Below, one piece after another: positions 8,394 through 15,331 of a stretch of 20,247 nt of DNA. Each line of letters starts with the position of its first letter. Within the stretch, counting starts at the first letter, position 1. A model generated the notes under the pieces. That model searched no databases and was not told the DNA's origin. It worked only from the letters and a program-made list of their open reading frames with translations. A program made the position numbers and the translations under genes. The stretch lies in the NCBI GenBank assembly GCA_900549955.1, contig URQH01000026.1, positions 1 to 20,247 on the forward strand, written 5' to 3'. This DNA is from an uncultured Eubacteriales bacterium (lineage in GTDB: Bacteria; Bacillota; Clostridia; Christensenellales; CAG-138).

Positions 8394-9560
8394 TCAGATG
8401 TAACGCGCGCGCCCCACGGACCGGCTGACCAGCAGCATCAGTCCCGTCACGCCGACCAGCACGCCCATCGGCAGTGCAAACGAGTCGGTCGCATCGTGCA
8501 GCGCGCCCATCGCCAGCGGCCCCACCGCCGCCACGGCATAGCCCACCGTCTGCACCATGCCGGAAAGCCGCGCCGCATCGGCCGCGTTGCGCGCACGCAG
8601 GCCGATGAGCAGCATGCACAGCGAAAAGCACGCGCCCGTGCAAAACCCGCATACCAGCGTGCCGGCCAGCAGCACGCCCGGCGACTGCCCCAGCAGCACC
8701 AGCAGCAGCCCCGCCGCATACAGGGCCGCCACCGCGGCGATCAGCCCGCGCTGATGCGCCATGCGCGCCGCAATGGTGGGGATACAAAAAGAGGCGGGAA
8801 TGCCAATGAACTGATACCCCAGCGCATAATAGCCGGAGACCACCGCATCCACGCCCCGTTCCGTCAAAACAGTTGGCAGCCACGCCACAAAGCAGTAAAA
8901 CAGGATCGACTGCATCCCCATGAACGCTGCGACCCCCCACGCCGTGGAAGAGCGCAGCACCGGCGTTGCGGATGCGCCGGCAGACCCGTCCGCCGGGTCC
9001 TGCGCCACGCGCAGCCCGCGCTGCGGCAGCCAGAGCAGAAACGCCACCGCCGCCAGCACGCCCCACAGGGCCAGCGCATGCCGCCAGCCGAGCGCCAGCG
9101 CCAGAGGCAGGCTCACGCCCGTGGCGATGCCGGCGCCGCACGACATGCTCATCGTAAACGCGCCCGTCGCCGGGCCAATGTGGTCGGCAAACCGTGCCTT
9201 CAAAATGCTCGGCACCAGCACGTTCCCCACGGCGATGCCCGCCCCAAGCAGCAGCGTACCGGCAAACAGCCCCGCCGCCCCGGCATAGGACCGGCCCAGC
9301 GCGCCCGCCAGCACCGCCAGCAGGCTCAGCAGCATCGCCCGCCCCTCGCCCAGCCGCGCGCCGATCGCGCCGGCAAACGGGGACATGAGCGCAAACATGA
9401 CAAGCGGGATCGTCGTCAGCAATCCCAGCACCGCGCTGCCCATCTCCACATCGGTCCGGATCAGCGACAGCACCGGGCTGACGGACGTGATCGGCGCACG
9501 CAACAGGCAGGCCATGACGATGATGGCTGCCAGCAGGTATGTGCGCGTGCGTCTGACCAT
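8394..9560 (-). CDS. MFS transporter, CynX/NimT-like
   Basis: A 388-aa polytopic transporter with about 12 hydrophobic segments. Its N-terminal LRAPITSVSPVLSLI after the first helix, and the loop AGAIGARLGEGRAM, are in the style of the CynX/NimT (cyanate, nitroimidazole) branch of the major facilitator superfamily. Members export or import small organic anions, but substrate cannot be assigned here. The start at 9560 is chosen because GGAGA is 5-6 bases upstream; the in-frame ATG at 9578 lacks any ribosome binding site. The gene ends 73 bp before the BMP start on the same strand with no U-tailed terminator, so it may be co-transcribed with the importer or simply adjacent. Confidence 0.85.
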   Translation of the reverse strand: MVRRTRTYLLAAIIVMACLLRAPITSVSPVLSLIRTDVEMGSAVLGLLTTIPLVMFALMSPFAGAIGARLGEGRAMLLSLLAVLAGALGRSYAGAAGLFAGTLLLGAGIAVGNVLVPSILKARFADHIGPATGAFTMSMSCGAGIATGVSLPLALALGWRHALALWGVLAAVAFLLWLPQRGLRVAQDPADGSAGASATPVLRSSTAWGVAAFMGMQSILFYCFVAWLPTVLTERGVDAVVSGYYALGYQFIGIPASFCIPTIAARMAHQRGLIAAVAALYAAGLLLVLLGQSPGVLLAGTLVCGFCTGACFSLCMLLIGLRARNAADAARLSGMVQTVGYAVAAVGPLAMGALHDATDSFALPMGVLVGVTGLMLLVSRSVGRARYI

Positions 9561-9772
9561 ATCTTCTCCGTTCCGCATTTGGGTTACTCGTTGTGTCGCG
9601 ATCCCGTCTCCACGGGTTGATATCGCTCAGTTTGGGTGTTTTGCTCTATCCGGGATCCGCCCCTGTCAAGCGGCGTTGCCATCACCTATGTTCCATACTG
9701 CAAAAGAAATTGTTTCATGAATCCATCGTTATTTTATCGCATTCCCAATATGCGCGCAACCGGGCCGACAAG

Positions 9773-9822
9773 AATTCCGAATTGCGGAACGTTTAGAAAA
9801 TTTCGTTCCGTGTTTTGGAATT
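9773..9822. repeat. Interrupted palindrome in AT-rich intergenic DNA
   Basis: Two matched pairs of arms share one axis: AATTCC (9773-9778) with GGAATT (9817-9822), and CGGAACG (9785-9791) with CGTTCCG (9804-9810). Unpaired 6-nt blocks separate the arms symmetrically, around a 12-nt AT-rich centre. It could be a stem-loop or a protein site. It lies in the 480-bp gap 9561-10042, which holds no convincing gene. The gap also has a short direct repeat, CTTTGTCTGCTCTGCC at 9846-9861 and 9865-9880, and a possible minus-strand -35 (TTGACA) at 9664-9669 for the MFS gene, with no good -10. Confidence 0.5.
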
Positions 9823-9999
9823 TATTTGAGCATGTCATTTCCTTACTTTGTCTGCTCTGCCTTGCTTTGTCTGCTCTGCCGGGGCTGGCAGCCGTGGTCA
9901 CACCTCAAGACAGCCTGGCTGGCGCGGCAGGCGCCGGTCGCTCCGGATTGCCGCGGCTGGCGCCGCTTGTATCACGTATTGGATCGGACAAAAAATAGC

Positions 10000-10028
10000 T
10001 TGACAGCGCAGGCGCTTCTTCTTATAAT
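10000..10028 (+). promoter_or_regulatory. Consensus sigma-A promoter of the tRNA pair
   Basis: A perfect -35 TTGACA at 10000-10005 and a perfect -10 TATAAT at 10023-10028 are separated by exactly 17 bases. The first tRNA begins 15 bases after the -10 box, so the transcript leader is only a few bases long. Confidence 0.95.
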
Positions 10029-10042
10029 AGAAAAGCGCGAGT

Positions 10043-10118
10043 GCCAATGTAGCTCAGTTGGTAGAGCAGCTGATTCGTAATCAGCAGGTCAGCGGTTCGA
10101 GTCCGCTCATTGGCTCCA
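10043..10118 (+). tRNA. tRNA-Thr (anticodon CGU)
   Basis: A 76-nt cloverleaf. The acceptor stem GCCAATG pairs with CATTGGC, followed by discriminator U and encoded CCA. The D-arm reads AGCTCAGTTGGTAGAGC. The anticodon stem GCTGA/TCAGC encloses the loop TTCGTAA, giving anticodon CGT, which reads ACG codons. The T-arm has GGTTCGAGTCC. It is transcribed from the promoter at 10000-10028 and lies 7 bases before the proline tRNA. Confidence 0.97.
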
Positions 10119-10125
10119 CGGCCAT

Positions 10126-10202
10126 CGAGGTGTAGCGCAGTTTGGTAGCGCGTTTGGTTCGGGACCAAAAGGCCGCTGGTTCAAATCCAGTCACCTCGAC
10201 CA
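10126..10202 (+). tRNA. tRNA-Pro (anticodon CGG)
   Basis: A 77-nt cloverleaf. The acceptor stem CGAGGTG pairs with CACCTCG, then A and encoded CCA. The anticodon stem TTTGG/CCAAA encloses TTCGGGA, giving anticodon CGG, which reads CCG, a codon favoured in GC-rich genomes. The T-loop region reads GGTTCAAATCC. It is the second gene of a two-tRNA unit ending at the terminator 10206-10249. Confidence 0.97.
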
Positions 10203-10205
10203 TAT

Positions 10206-10249
10206 CGAGTGTTCATAACGAATTTGTGTTATGAACACTCGTTTTTTCT
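10206..10249 (+). terminator. Terminator of the tRNA-Thr/tRNA-Pro unit
   Basis: A 14-bp perfect stem (arms 10206-10219 and 10228-10241, 8-nt loop) is followed by TTTTTTCTTT. It starts 4 bases after the CCA of tRNA-Pro. Confidence 0.95.
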
Positions 10250-10263
10250 TTGCATTGGCTGCT

Positions 10264-10621
10264 TTTCTCAATCAGGCGGCCTTCGGTGACGGAGAGGGGC
10301 TGTTCTCCCTCGTCAATAGGGAGGATACGGGAGAGATGGGCTCTCGCCCGTTCCCGCCTCGGTTGGACAGTGTCCCAGCCCCGTCGCCGGCGCTCTGCAA
10401 GATAACAGGCGCGGGGGCAGGGACGGCGCGGCCTGCAAGGGCAGAAGCGCACCGCTGGGAACGGCGGCTGCCGAACAGGGAAAACGCATGGCCTTGCCCG
10501 CGCCCGGATCTCCCTCCGCGATGGTGATTTTGCCTGCCCGAATGCAGGGATACCACAGCCAGAGGGCCTCCTGTGTTTCCACATCCACAAGGCGAATGAG
10601 TTTGCGGTTTTCATGCTCCAA
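10264..10621 (-). pseudogene. Frameshifted remnant of a mobile-element AAA-family ATPase
   Basis: Three minus-strand frames give consecutive pieces of one protein. The first runs from the TTG at 10621 to about 10423: LWLWYPCIRAGKITIAEGDPGAGK, then SGALLPLQAAPS. The second, about 10412-10376, gives APVILQSAGDGAG. The third, about 10377-10264, gives WDTVQPRRERARAHLSRILPIDEGEQPLSVTEGRLIE. In intact RecA-like AAA ATPases (AAA_25 type) of clostridial conjugative elements and plasmids, these come in this order: a W-x-YPYIPxGK segment, a GDPGxGKT Walker A, a Q(T/S)AEDG segment, and an IDEG...LT block. Here the Walker A ends in GKA, two frameshifts break the frame, and similarity stops at the tRNA terminator, so most of the protein is missing. 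The homology is from memory of the family and not from a search. Confidence 0.7.
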
Positions 10622-10646
10622 GGGAACTTCCTTGATTTTGGGTATG

Positions 10647-10673
10647 AAAAAACGGCAGGAGGGTATCCTGCCG
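10647..10673 (-). terminator. Intrinsic terminator upstream of the ATPase remnant
   Basis: On the minus strand an 8-bp stem (arms 10666-10673 and 10653-10660, 5-nt loop) is followed by six U residues (A-tract 10647-10652 on the plus strand). It would end a transcript from the right, whose gene is no longer recognisable. A short frame at about 10739-10810 on the minus strand, ending NPSDHVIV and a stop, may be its last codons, with weak support. I see no other feature in 10674-10877. Confidence 0.7.
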
Positions 10674-10877
10674 CAATCGAGGATGTGTGGGGGCGATAAC
10701 CGCCCGCCGTGCCGCCCTGCGCGCCCTCAAACAATCACATGGTCCGAGGGGTTTGCCCGCCTTGCCTGTGCAAACGGCACACAGGGGCTTTGTGGGAACC
10801 GTTTCTAATGCCCGGCCAAACGGATATCTGTCTCGCATATCATATATGGATGCCCAGAGTTCCAGATCTTCTGCGTT

Positions 10878-11456
10878 TTATTTATATTGTTTAAATTTCA
10901 CAAATTTAGCATCGCAATACCTTTCCATGTTTTCTTCACTAAAATCTGCCGGCATGCCTGCGTGAAAGCACCTGCCGTCGTCCACCCAGAACACTTCTTT
11001 CCAGTCCGCCTCTTCGTTCATCGCCACATAAAAGTACTCGTCCGTCCACTCCTGACCGAACGCAGTGCGTCTGCTGCGTTTAAATTCATCGATATCCCAA
11101 TTTGGCGTATACCACTCAAATATAAAGTCGGGATGCTCTGGCGTTTCGCCGTAGTAAAACGCCACATATGTCAGTTCGTGGACTCGGATACCCATGAGTT
11201 CGCCCGGCACAGGTGTTTGGGGTGCAAAATACCCGCCGAGCTCTGCGATATACGGGTTGATTTCGTCTTTTTTTAACGCCTCTTTGAGCTCCTCCTCGCT
11301 TGAAAAGAAGCGCAGTGCCGTTGTTACGCATGGCGCATCCTCCCGCTCCGCAGGAACCGGCGTTTCTTTGGGCGGATCTGCTGCAGGCACTGCCGTACAG
11401 CCAAACAGCATGAGGCAAAGGGCTGCGCATAGTATCGGGATAAGATGTCTTTGCAT
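10878..11456 (-). CDS. Putative lipoprotein of unknown function
   Basis: A 192-aa predicted lipoprotein that I do not recognise. The start at 11456 has AGGAGG 5-6 bases upstream; the ATG at 11477 has none. The N-terminus MQRHLIPILCAALCLMLFGC is a short signal peptide with lipobox LFGC (Cys19). A proline- and charge-rich linker follows (about residues 20-43). The remaining domain of about 150 residues is rich in acidic and aromatic residues (YFAPQTPVPGEL, FIFEWYTPNWD, YFYVAMNEEADWKEVFWVDDGR). Base composition is clearly more AT-rich than in the genes on either side, and the gene sits alone beside a mobile-element remnant, so it may have been acquired. No terminator is visible downstream. Confidence 0.8.
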   Translation of the reverse strand: MQRHLIPILCAALCLMLFGCTAVPAADPPKETPVPAEREDAPCVTTALRFFSSEEELKEALKKDEINPYIAELGGYFAPQTPVPGELMGIRVHELTYVAFYYGETPEHPDFIFEWYTPNWDIDEFKRSRRTAFGQEWTDEYFYVAMNEEADWKEVFWVDDGRCFHAGMPADFSEENMERYCDAKFVKFKQYK

Positions 11457-11541
11457 AACAGCCTCCTTGATTCCCATTTGTTATTTGGACAAGGAAAAGC
11501 AGAAACATGTCCGGCTCTCTGTGATTTATCATGATGATGCC

Positions 11542-11580
11542 ATTATTTAAGGCTCTATCCTGATTATACTATTATTTAAG
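11542..11580 (-). promoter_or_regulatory. Candidate promoter/operator of the lipoprotein gene with direct repeats
   Basis: A minus-strand TATAAT (plus-strand 11563-11568) lies between two exact copies of ATTATTTAAG (11542-11551 and 11571-11580), 29 bp apart. There is no good -35 at 17 bp. The repeats could be binding sites around an activator-dependent promoter. The leader to the start codon would be about 100 nt. Confidence 0.4.
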
Positions 11581-11602
11581 CAACGGAGATTTTAAAATTT
11601 CT

Positions 11603-11640
11603 TTGAAAAGACAAAAGCGGACGGTCTGCACCGTCCGCTT
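11603..11640 (-). terminator. Terminator of the YhcH-family gene
   Basis: On the minus strand a 10-bp stem (arms 11631-11640 and 11615-11624, 6-nt loop) is followed by TTGTCTTTTC. A second, directly adjacent palindrome (11641-11659, CGCTCCCC...GGGGAGCG) lies between it and the stop codon at 11675, giving two tandem hairpins. Confidence 0.85.
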
Positions 11641-11674
11641 CGCTCCCCCTGGGGGAGCGAGGTCCCGCCTCTCT

Positions 11675-12127
11675 TTACACCGGCACTTTCACGACGATCT
11701 TGCGCACCGGCATCGCCGCTCCCGCAAGGCAGCGCGGCTTGTGCGCGTCTTCCGGCGCGAGCACGACGTAGTCGCCCGCGCGCAGCAGCGCACGGCCCGC
11801 GCGCTCCGGCGTCTCATAAAACGTAATATCGTCCTGCTCGGCATAGGGCTTCTTTTCCACGAGACCCTCGCGGCGGGTCACGCCGATATATTCCTCCCCG
11901 TCCACCAGGTACTGGATGTCAAAAAACCGCTCGTGCGTTTCAAAATCGAGCGTGTCTTCCGGCATGGTCGTATAGAGCTGCACGCTGGCGCGCACGCCAT
12001 GTTCCAATGCAATCCAGCCCTCCGGCAGGCTGCCCAGATCGTCGCGACGCAAAAACGCAAACGCCGTTTGAAATTTGGGCTCCGTCAAATCATAGCCCCG
12101 TTCCGTTCCTACTGTTCCCGATAGCAT
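11675..12127 (-). CDS. YhcH/YjgK/YiaL family protein (DUF386)
   Basis: A 150-aa cytoplasmic protein, the usual length for the YhcH/YjgK/YiaL family. Seen here are THERFFDIQYLVDGEEYIG (about 64-82), a conserved core of the family, and PEDAHKP (125-131), whose histidine belongs to the likely metal-binding pocket of its cupin-like barrel. Members are found with sialic acid, galactose and other sugar-catabolic genes and are thought to act on sugar anomers or as accessory sugar enzymes; the reaction here is unknown. The start at 12127 follows AGGAGG by 7 bases; a longer frame to 12178 has no ribosome binding site. It is monocistronic, with its own promoter and terminator. Confidence 0.9.
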   Translation of the reverse strand: MLSGTVGTERGYDLTEPKFQTAFAFLRRDDLGSLPEGWIALEHGVRASVQLYTTMPEDTLDFETHERFFDIQYLVDGEEYIGVTRREGLVEKKPYAEQDDITFYETPERAGRALLRAGDYVVLAPEDAHKPRCLAGAAMPVRKIVVKVPV

Positions 12128-12212
12128 CCATATCCCTCCTGACAATTTGCGTTCTGTTTGTGAACTCCGATCCGGCACAGCTTACAGCTGTTTCTGTCTC
12201 ATTGCCCCGTTC

Positions 12213-12241
12213 ATCATACACGAAAAATGTTCGCTTGACAA
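12213..12241 (-). promoter_or_regulatory. Promoter of the YhcH-family gene
   Basis: On the minus strand, -35 TTGTCA (plus-strand 12236-12241) and -10 TATGAT (plus-strand 12213-12218) are separated by 17 bases. Just upstream of the -35 lies a small inverted repeat, CGCCGC-CAC-GCGGCG (12245-12259), which could be an operator. The leader is about 80 nt. Confidence 0.7.
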
Positions 12242-12282
12242 GCACGCCGCCACGCGGCGACTGGCGACTTTTTTACAGGGGG

Positions 12283-12312
12283 TTGTTTGTAATGAAAGAC
12301 GGCGTTTATAAT
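12283..12312 (+). promoter_or_regulatory. Candidate promoter of the M29 peptidase/YitT operon
   Basis: -35 TTGTTT at 12283-12288 and -10 TATAAT at 12307-12312 are separated by 18 bases. The start codon at 12533 is about 215 bases downstream, so the transcript would have a long leader. The promoter diverges from that of the YhcH-family gene. Confidence 0.5.
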
Positions 12313-12319
12313 AAAGTTG

Positions 12320-12532
12320 TAAAATGTTATTTGCATTGCAACGCGAAACATCGCAGCTGCGCCCGCGGGGCGACAGGGAAACTATCGCCATATTCCGCAC
12401 TGCAGGGGGAAATGGCGCAAGGCAGGCCCGGTGGCGAACAACGTGACGTCTAAACGCCAGCGGGACAACAAACGAGCCCGCATCCCTCACGGGGAACACG
12501 GGCCAGCACATTTGTCAGAGGGAGGACACGGG
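12320..12532 (+). promoter_or_regulatory. Long, possibly structured leader of the M29 peptidase gene
   Basis: Non-coding stretch of about 210 bases with several possible stems: GCGA/TCGC around 12370-12388, a bulged helix between about 12387 and 12414 (CCAT/ATGG with ATTCC/GGAAT), and GCCCG/CGGGC around 12477-12502 just before the ribosome binding site. It does not match the riboswitch cores I know (cobalamin, T-box, glycine, TPP, THF, c-di-GMP). An in-frame GTG at 12431 extends the peptidase frame through it, but that extension is unlike the family. Confidence 0.35.
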
Positions 12533-13651
12533 ATGGACGCACGGTTTGACCGGCTGGCGGCGCTGCTGCTGGATCATTCGATCCGCATCCGCAAGGGGGA
12601 GCTGTTTGAAATCAACGCGGGGATCGCCGCCAAGCCGCTGATCAAGGCGCTGCTGCGTGGCGCGGCGGCGCGCGGCGCATACCCCGTCGTCGCGCTCGAG
12701 GACGACGAGCTGACGCGGCTGACGCTCGCCTGCATCGACCCGGCGCACCCGGAGACGGCGCTGCCCGCCATCCGCAGCCAGGCGGAATGGGAGCTGAAGA
12801 AGTGGGAGCACGTCGCGGCGCACATCGACATCGGCGTGGACGAGAACGACGCGGAGCTCTCCGCCGTCGACCAGCGCGCGCTGGCCTGTTACCGCGAGGC
12901 GCGCGCGCGCGTGCGCCGGGTGATGATCGACGAGCGGCGCTGGGTCTACCTCCACTACCCCACCCCGGCCGACGCGCAGAAGGCCGGCCTGTGCCTGGAC
13001 GACCTGTTCGAGCTGTTCTTCTCCGCGGCGCTGGCCGACTACGGCGCGATGCAGCGGCGGCTGCAGCCGCTCGTGCGGCGCATGGAGCGCGCGCGCGCCG
13101 TGCGCATCGAGGGGCCGGACACGGAGCTGACGTTCTCCATCGAGGGCATGCCGGTCGTGCCCTGCGCGGGCACGCTGAACGTGCCGGACGGCGAGGTGTA
13201 CACCGCGCCGGTGCGCACGAGCGTGAACGGGCGCATCCGCTACAACACGCCTGCGCGCCGCTACGGCCACACCTTCCCGAACCCGCGCCTGACGTTCCGC
13301 GACGGGCGGATCGTCGAGGCCACGTGCGACGGGGACAACGCCGCCTTCAACCGCCTGCTGGACGCGGACGAGGGCGCGCGCTATGTGGGCGAATTCGCGC
13401 TTGGCGTGAACAACGCGATCCGCCGCCCGATCGGCAACACGCTCTACGACGAGAAGATCGGCGGCTCGTTCCACCTCACGCCCGGCAACGCCTATGCCAA
13501 CGCGAACAACGGCAACCGCTCGCAGCTGCACCTGGACATCGTGTGCATCCAGACGGCGGCCTGCGGCGGCGGCAACATCTGGTTTGACGGCGAGCTGATC
13601 CGCCGTGACGGGCTGTTCGTGCCGGACGACCTGCAGGAGCTGAACCCATGA
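12533..13651 (+). CDS. M29-family metallo-aminopeptidase
   Basis: A 372-aa cytoplasmic aminopeptidase of peptidase family M29 (AmpS/AmpT/PepS), which removes N-terminal residues from peptides using two metal ions. The metal-site and catalytic residues of the family can be placed: Glu221 in PDGEVYTAP, Glu287 in VGEFALG, His314 in GSFHLTPGNAY, Tyr321, and His333 with Asp335 in LHLDIV, after the conserved NTLYDEK (302-308). Length matches the family (about 370-410). The start at 12533 has GGGAGGA 6 bases upstream; the frame stays open to 12431, but those extra residues have no ribosome binding site or family support. Its stop overlaps the start of the YitT-family gene (ATGA), so the two are probably translationally coupled. 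Base use is very GC-rich, like the downstream genes. Confidence 0.93.
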   Translation: MDARFDRLAALLLDHSIRIRKGELFEINAGIAAKPLIKALLRGAAARGAYPVVALEDDELTRLTLACIDPAHPETALPAIRSQAEWELKKWEHVAAHIDIGVDENDAELSAVDQRALACYREARARVRRVMIDERRWVYLHYPTPADAQKAGLCLDDLFELFFSAALADYGAMQRRLQPLVRRMERARAVRIEGPDTELTFSIEGMPVVPCAGTLNVPDGEVYTAPVRTSVNGRIRYNTPARRYGHTFPNPRLTFRDGRIVEATCDGDNAAFNRLLDADEGARYVGEFALGVNNAIRRPIGNTLYDEKIGGSFHLTPGNAYANANNGNRSQLHLDIVCIQTAACGGGNIWFDGELIRRDGLFVPDDLQELNP

Positions 13652-14499
13652 AGCAGACGCTGAAGCAATGGCTGATCGACGTGCCGGTGCTGCTGGGCGG
13701 CGCCGGGCTCGTGGCGTTCGGCCTGGTCATGTTCACGATCCCGAACGACATCGCCCCCGGCGGCGTCTCCGGCTTTGCCACGGCGCTCTGCCACGCGACG
13801 GGCGCGCTTTCCGTGGGCAGCTGGTCGCTGCTGCTCAACGTGCCGCTGGCCGCCGTGGCCTGGTGGAAGCTGGGGCTGCGCCCGCTGCTGCGCACGCTGC
13901 TGGCCACCGTGCTGCTCTCGGTGCTGACGGACGTGTTCACGCTGTTCGTGCCGCCATACACGAACAATCCCCTGCTGGCGGCCTGTTTCGGCGGCGCGAG
14001 CATGGGCCTCGGGCTCGGGCTGCTGTTCATCCGCGGCATCTCCACCGGCGGCACCGACCTGCTGAGCATGCTGGTCAACCGGTGGCTGCCCAACCTGCCG
14101 CTGAGCAAGCTGCTGCTGTGCATCGACGCGCTGGTGGTCGTGTTCGCGGTCATCGTGTTCGGCAACATCGAGGTGGCGCTCTACTCGTTCGTGACGATCT
14201 TTATCACGACCAAGGCCATCGACGGCGTCATGCAGGGCGTGGATTACGCCAAGGTCATCCACGTCGTGACGGAGCGGGGCGACGAGCTGCTCAAAACGCT
14301 CGCCGACGAGATGGGGCGCGGCGTGACGGCGCTGCCCGCGCGCGGCGGGTACACCGGGCGGGACAAGCAGGTGCTCATGATCGTCACGCACCGCGGCGAG
14401 TTTGCGCAGACGCTCGGCATCATCAAGCGCATCGACCCGTCGGCATTCCTGATGGTCACCAACGCCACGGAGGTGCACGGCGAGGGCTTCAAGCAATAG
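13648..14499 (+). CDS. YitT family membrane protein (YitT_membrane plus DUF2179)
   Basis: A 283-aa membrane protein. Five or six hydrophobic helices fill about residues 8-200, including the family segment FTIPNDIAPGGVSGFATAL (about 29-47) and the glycine-rich FGGASMGLGLGLLFIRGISTGGTDLL. A soluble C-terminal DUF2179 domain (about 220-283) contains VTALPARGGYTGRDKQVLMIV, the characteristic GxGxYT-like region. This is the standard YitT arrangement and length. The function of the family is not established; transport is often supposed. The ATG overlaps the peptidase stop by four bases (ATGA), and no separate ribosome binding site is needed beyond sequence within the upstream gene. No functional link with the peptidase is evident. 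Confidence 0.93.
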   Translation: MKQTLKQWLIDVPVLLGGAGLVAFGLVMFTIPNDIAPGGVSGFATALCHATGALSVGSWSLLLNVPLAAVAWWKLGLRPLLRTLLATVLLSVLTDVFTLFVPPYTNNPLLAACFGGASMGLGLGLLFIRGISTGGTDLLSMLVNRWLPNLPLSKLLLCIDALVVVFAVIVFGNIEVALYSFVTIFITTKAIDGVMQGVDYAKVIHVVTERGDELLKTLADEMGRGVTALPARGGYTGRDKQVLMIVTHRGEFAQTLGIIKRIDPSAFLMVTNATEVHGEGFKQ

Positions 14500-14573
14500 C
14501 CGCCCGGCAAGAAAAAAGCAGGCGGACGGGGTACCCCCCGCGCCGCCCGGCACGAAAAAAACAGGCGGGCGGG
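14499..14573. repeat. Tandem pair of 32-bp terminator-tail repeats
   Basis: Two 32-bp copies, 14499-14530 and 14542-14573, match at about 29 positions. Each runs from GCCGCCCGGCA through GAAAAAA to CAGGCGG.CGGG. A GGGGTACCCC palindrome (14528-14537) lies at the junction. Both face the convergent transcripts between the YitT and HdeD genes; on the minus strand each supplies a U-run after a GC arm. It appears to be a duplicated terminator segment. Confidence 0.7.
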
Positions 14574-14600
14574 ACGGCCTTCAAGGTCGTCCCGCCCGCC
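14554..14600 (-). terminator. Terminator of the HdeD-family gene, between convergent genes
   Basis: A 16-bp stem (arms 14564-14579 and 14585-14600, 5-nt loop) is followed on the minus strand by TGTTTTTTTCG. On the plus strand the same stem pairs fully with one G-U but has no U-run, so it may also slow transcription from the YitT side. Confidence 0.85.
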
Positions 14601-14632
14601 CCTGTGTCTGTATGGCAGGCAGCCCCCGCGCG

Positions 14633-15166
14633 TCAGGCGTCGGTCACGTTGCCCCGCAGCTCGATGACCGTCCACAGGTTCGCAATCGCGTCCACGATGA
14701 GCACCGCTCCCATGACGATCGACATGGCCTTCGCGCCGGCAAACGGGTCGAACAGCATCACGATGCCGAACACGAGCAGCACGGCCGCGGCGATGGCGTG
14801 CGCCTTCCAGTGCGGCAGCGCCAGCTTGCGCATCTGGAAGCTCATCTGCAGCTTCACGATGCTGTCCGCCGTCAGCACCAGCCCCACGAGCGCGCCAAAG
14901 ATCGCGATCATCACGTCCGCCTTGAGCAGCAGCAGCACGCCGAGCAGCGCGAGCAGGACGCCGAGCAGATAGGAAAACTGAAACCCGAGGTCGCGGCTGA
15001 GCTTCCACTGCGTCACCACCCGGCTGATCCCTGCGATGAGGCACACGACCCCCAGCGCATAGCAGATGACGCGCTGCGAGGTGGTGGGCCACAGGATCAG
15101 CACGAGCCCGAGCAGCAGCAACAGGATGGAGAGGAGGATCATCGAGGTGCGGAATGTTTTGCTCAT
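14633..15166 (-). CDS. HdeD family (DUF308) membrane protein
   Basis: A 177-aa integral membrane protein with about six hydrophobic helices, such as MILLSILLLLLGLVLILWP (residues 9-27) and AIAAAVLLVFGIVMLFDPFAGAKAMSIVMG (about 124-153). The repeated pattern of three-helix units with LGxxLLL and a short DP or WP turn is typical of HdeD/DUF308 proteins, associated in enterobacteria with acid resistance but mostly uncharacterised in Clostridia. The start at 15166 follows AAGGGAAG; a longer frame running to 16264 is antisense to the GH13 gene and is not coding. A good -10 TATAAT lies at 15204-15209 (minus strand), with a poor -35. Confidence 0.88.
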   Translation of the reverse strand: MSKTFRTSMILLSILLLLLGLVLILWPTTSQRVICYALGVVCLIAGISRVVTQWKLSRDLGFQFSYLLGVLLALLGVLLLLKADVMIAIFGALVGLVLTADSIVKLQMSFQMRKLALPHWKAHAIAAAVLLVFGIVMLFDPFAGAKAMSIVMGAVLIVDAIANLWTVIELRGNVTDA

Positions 15167-15203
15167 GCGCGTTTCTTCCCTTTCTGTGAAATGTACACCT
15201 TGA

Positions 15204-15209
15204 TTATAA
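15204..15209 (-). promoter_or_regulatory. -10 box of the HdeD-family gene
   Basis: Minus-strand TATAAT, 38 bases before the start codon. The region 16-17 bases upstream (GTGTCA) is a weak -35. A polypyrimidine tract of T-runs at about 15244-15263 lies further upstream. Confidence 0.5.
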
Positions 15210-15301
15210 CGCAAATCCCGCCCCGTGACACCTGCCGCCGCCACTTTTTTTCTTTTTTTCCTCATTTGCCGTCCCGCGCCCCCCGCCGGACGCAAAACCG
15301 C

Positions 15302-15331
15302 TTGCGGCGCGCCCGCGCGGCGGTGTACAAT
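15302..15331 (+). promoter_or_regulatory. Candidate promoter of the GH13 gene
   Basis: -35 TTGCGG at 15302-15307 and -10 TACAAT at 15326-15331 have an 18-base spacer. The leader would be about 80 nt. It diverges from the HdeD promoter, with about 95 bp between the two. Confidence 0.55.

Noticed and set aside
9561..10042. Short open frames in the gap before the tRNAs
   Set aside because: No ribosome binding site, no family features, and they run into the tRNA promoter or tRNA genes.
12431..12532. 34-residue N-terminal extension of the M29 peptidase
   Set aside because: Starts at GTG without a ribosome binding site, is basic and unlike the family, and the ATG at 12533 has a strong site.
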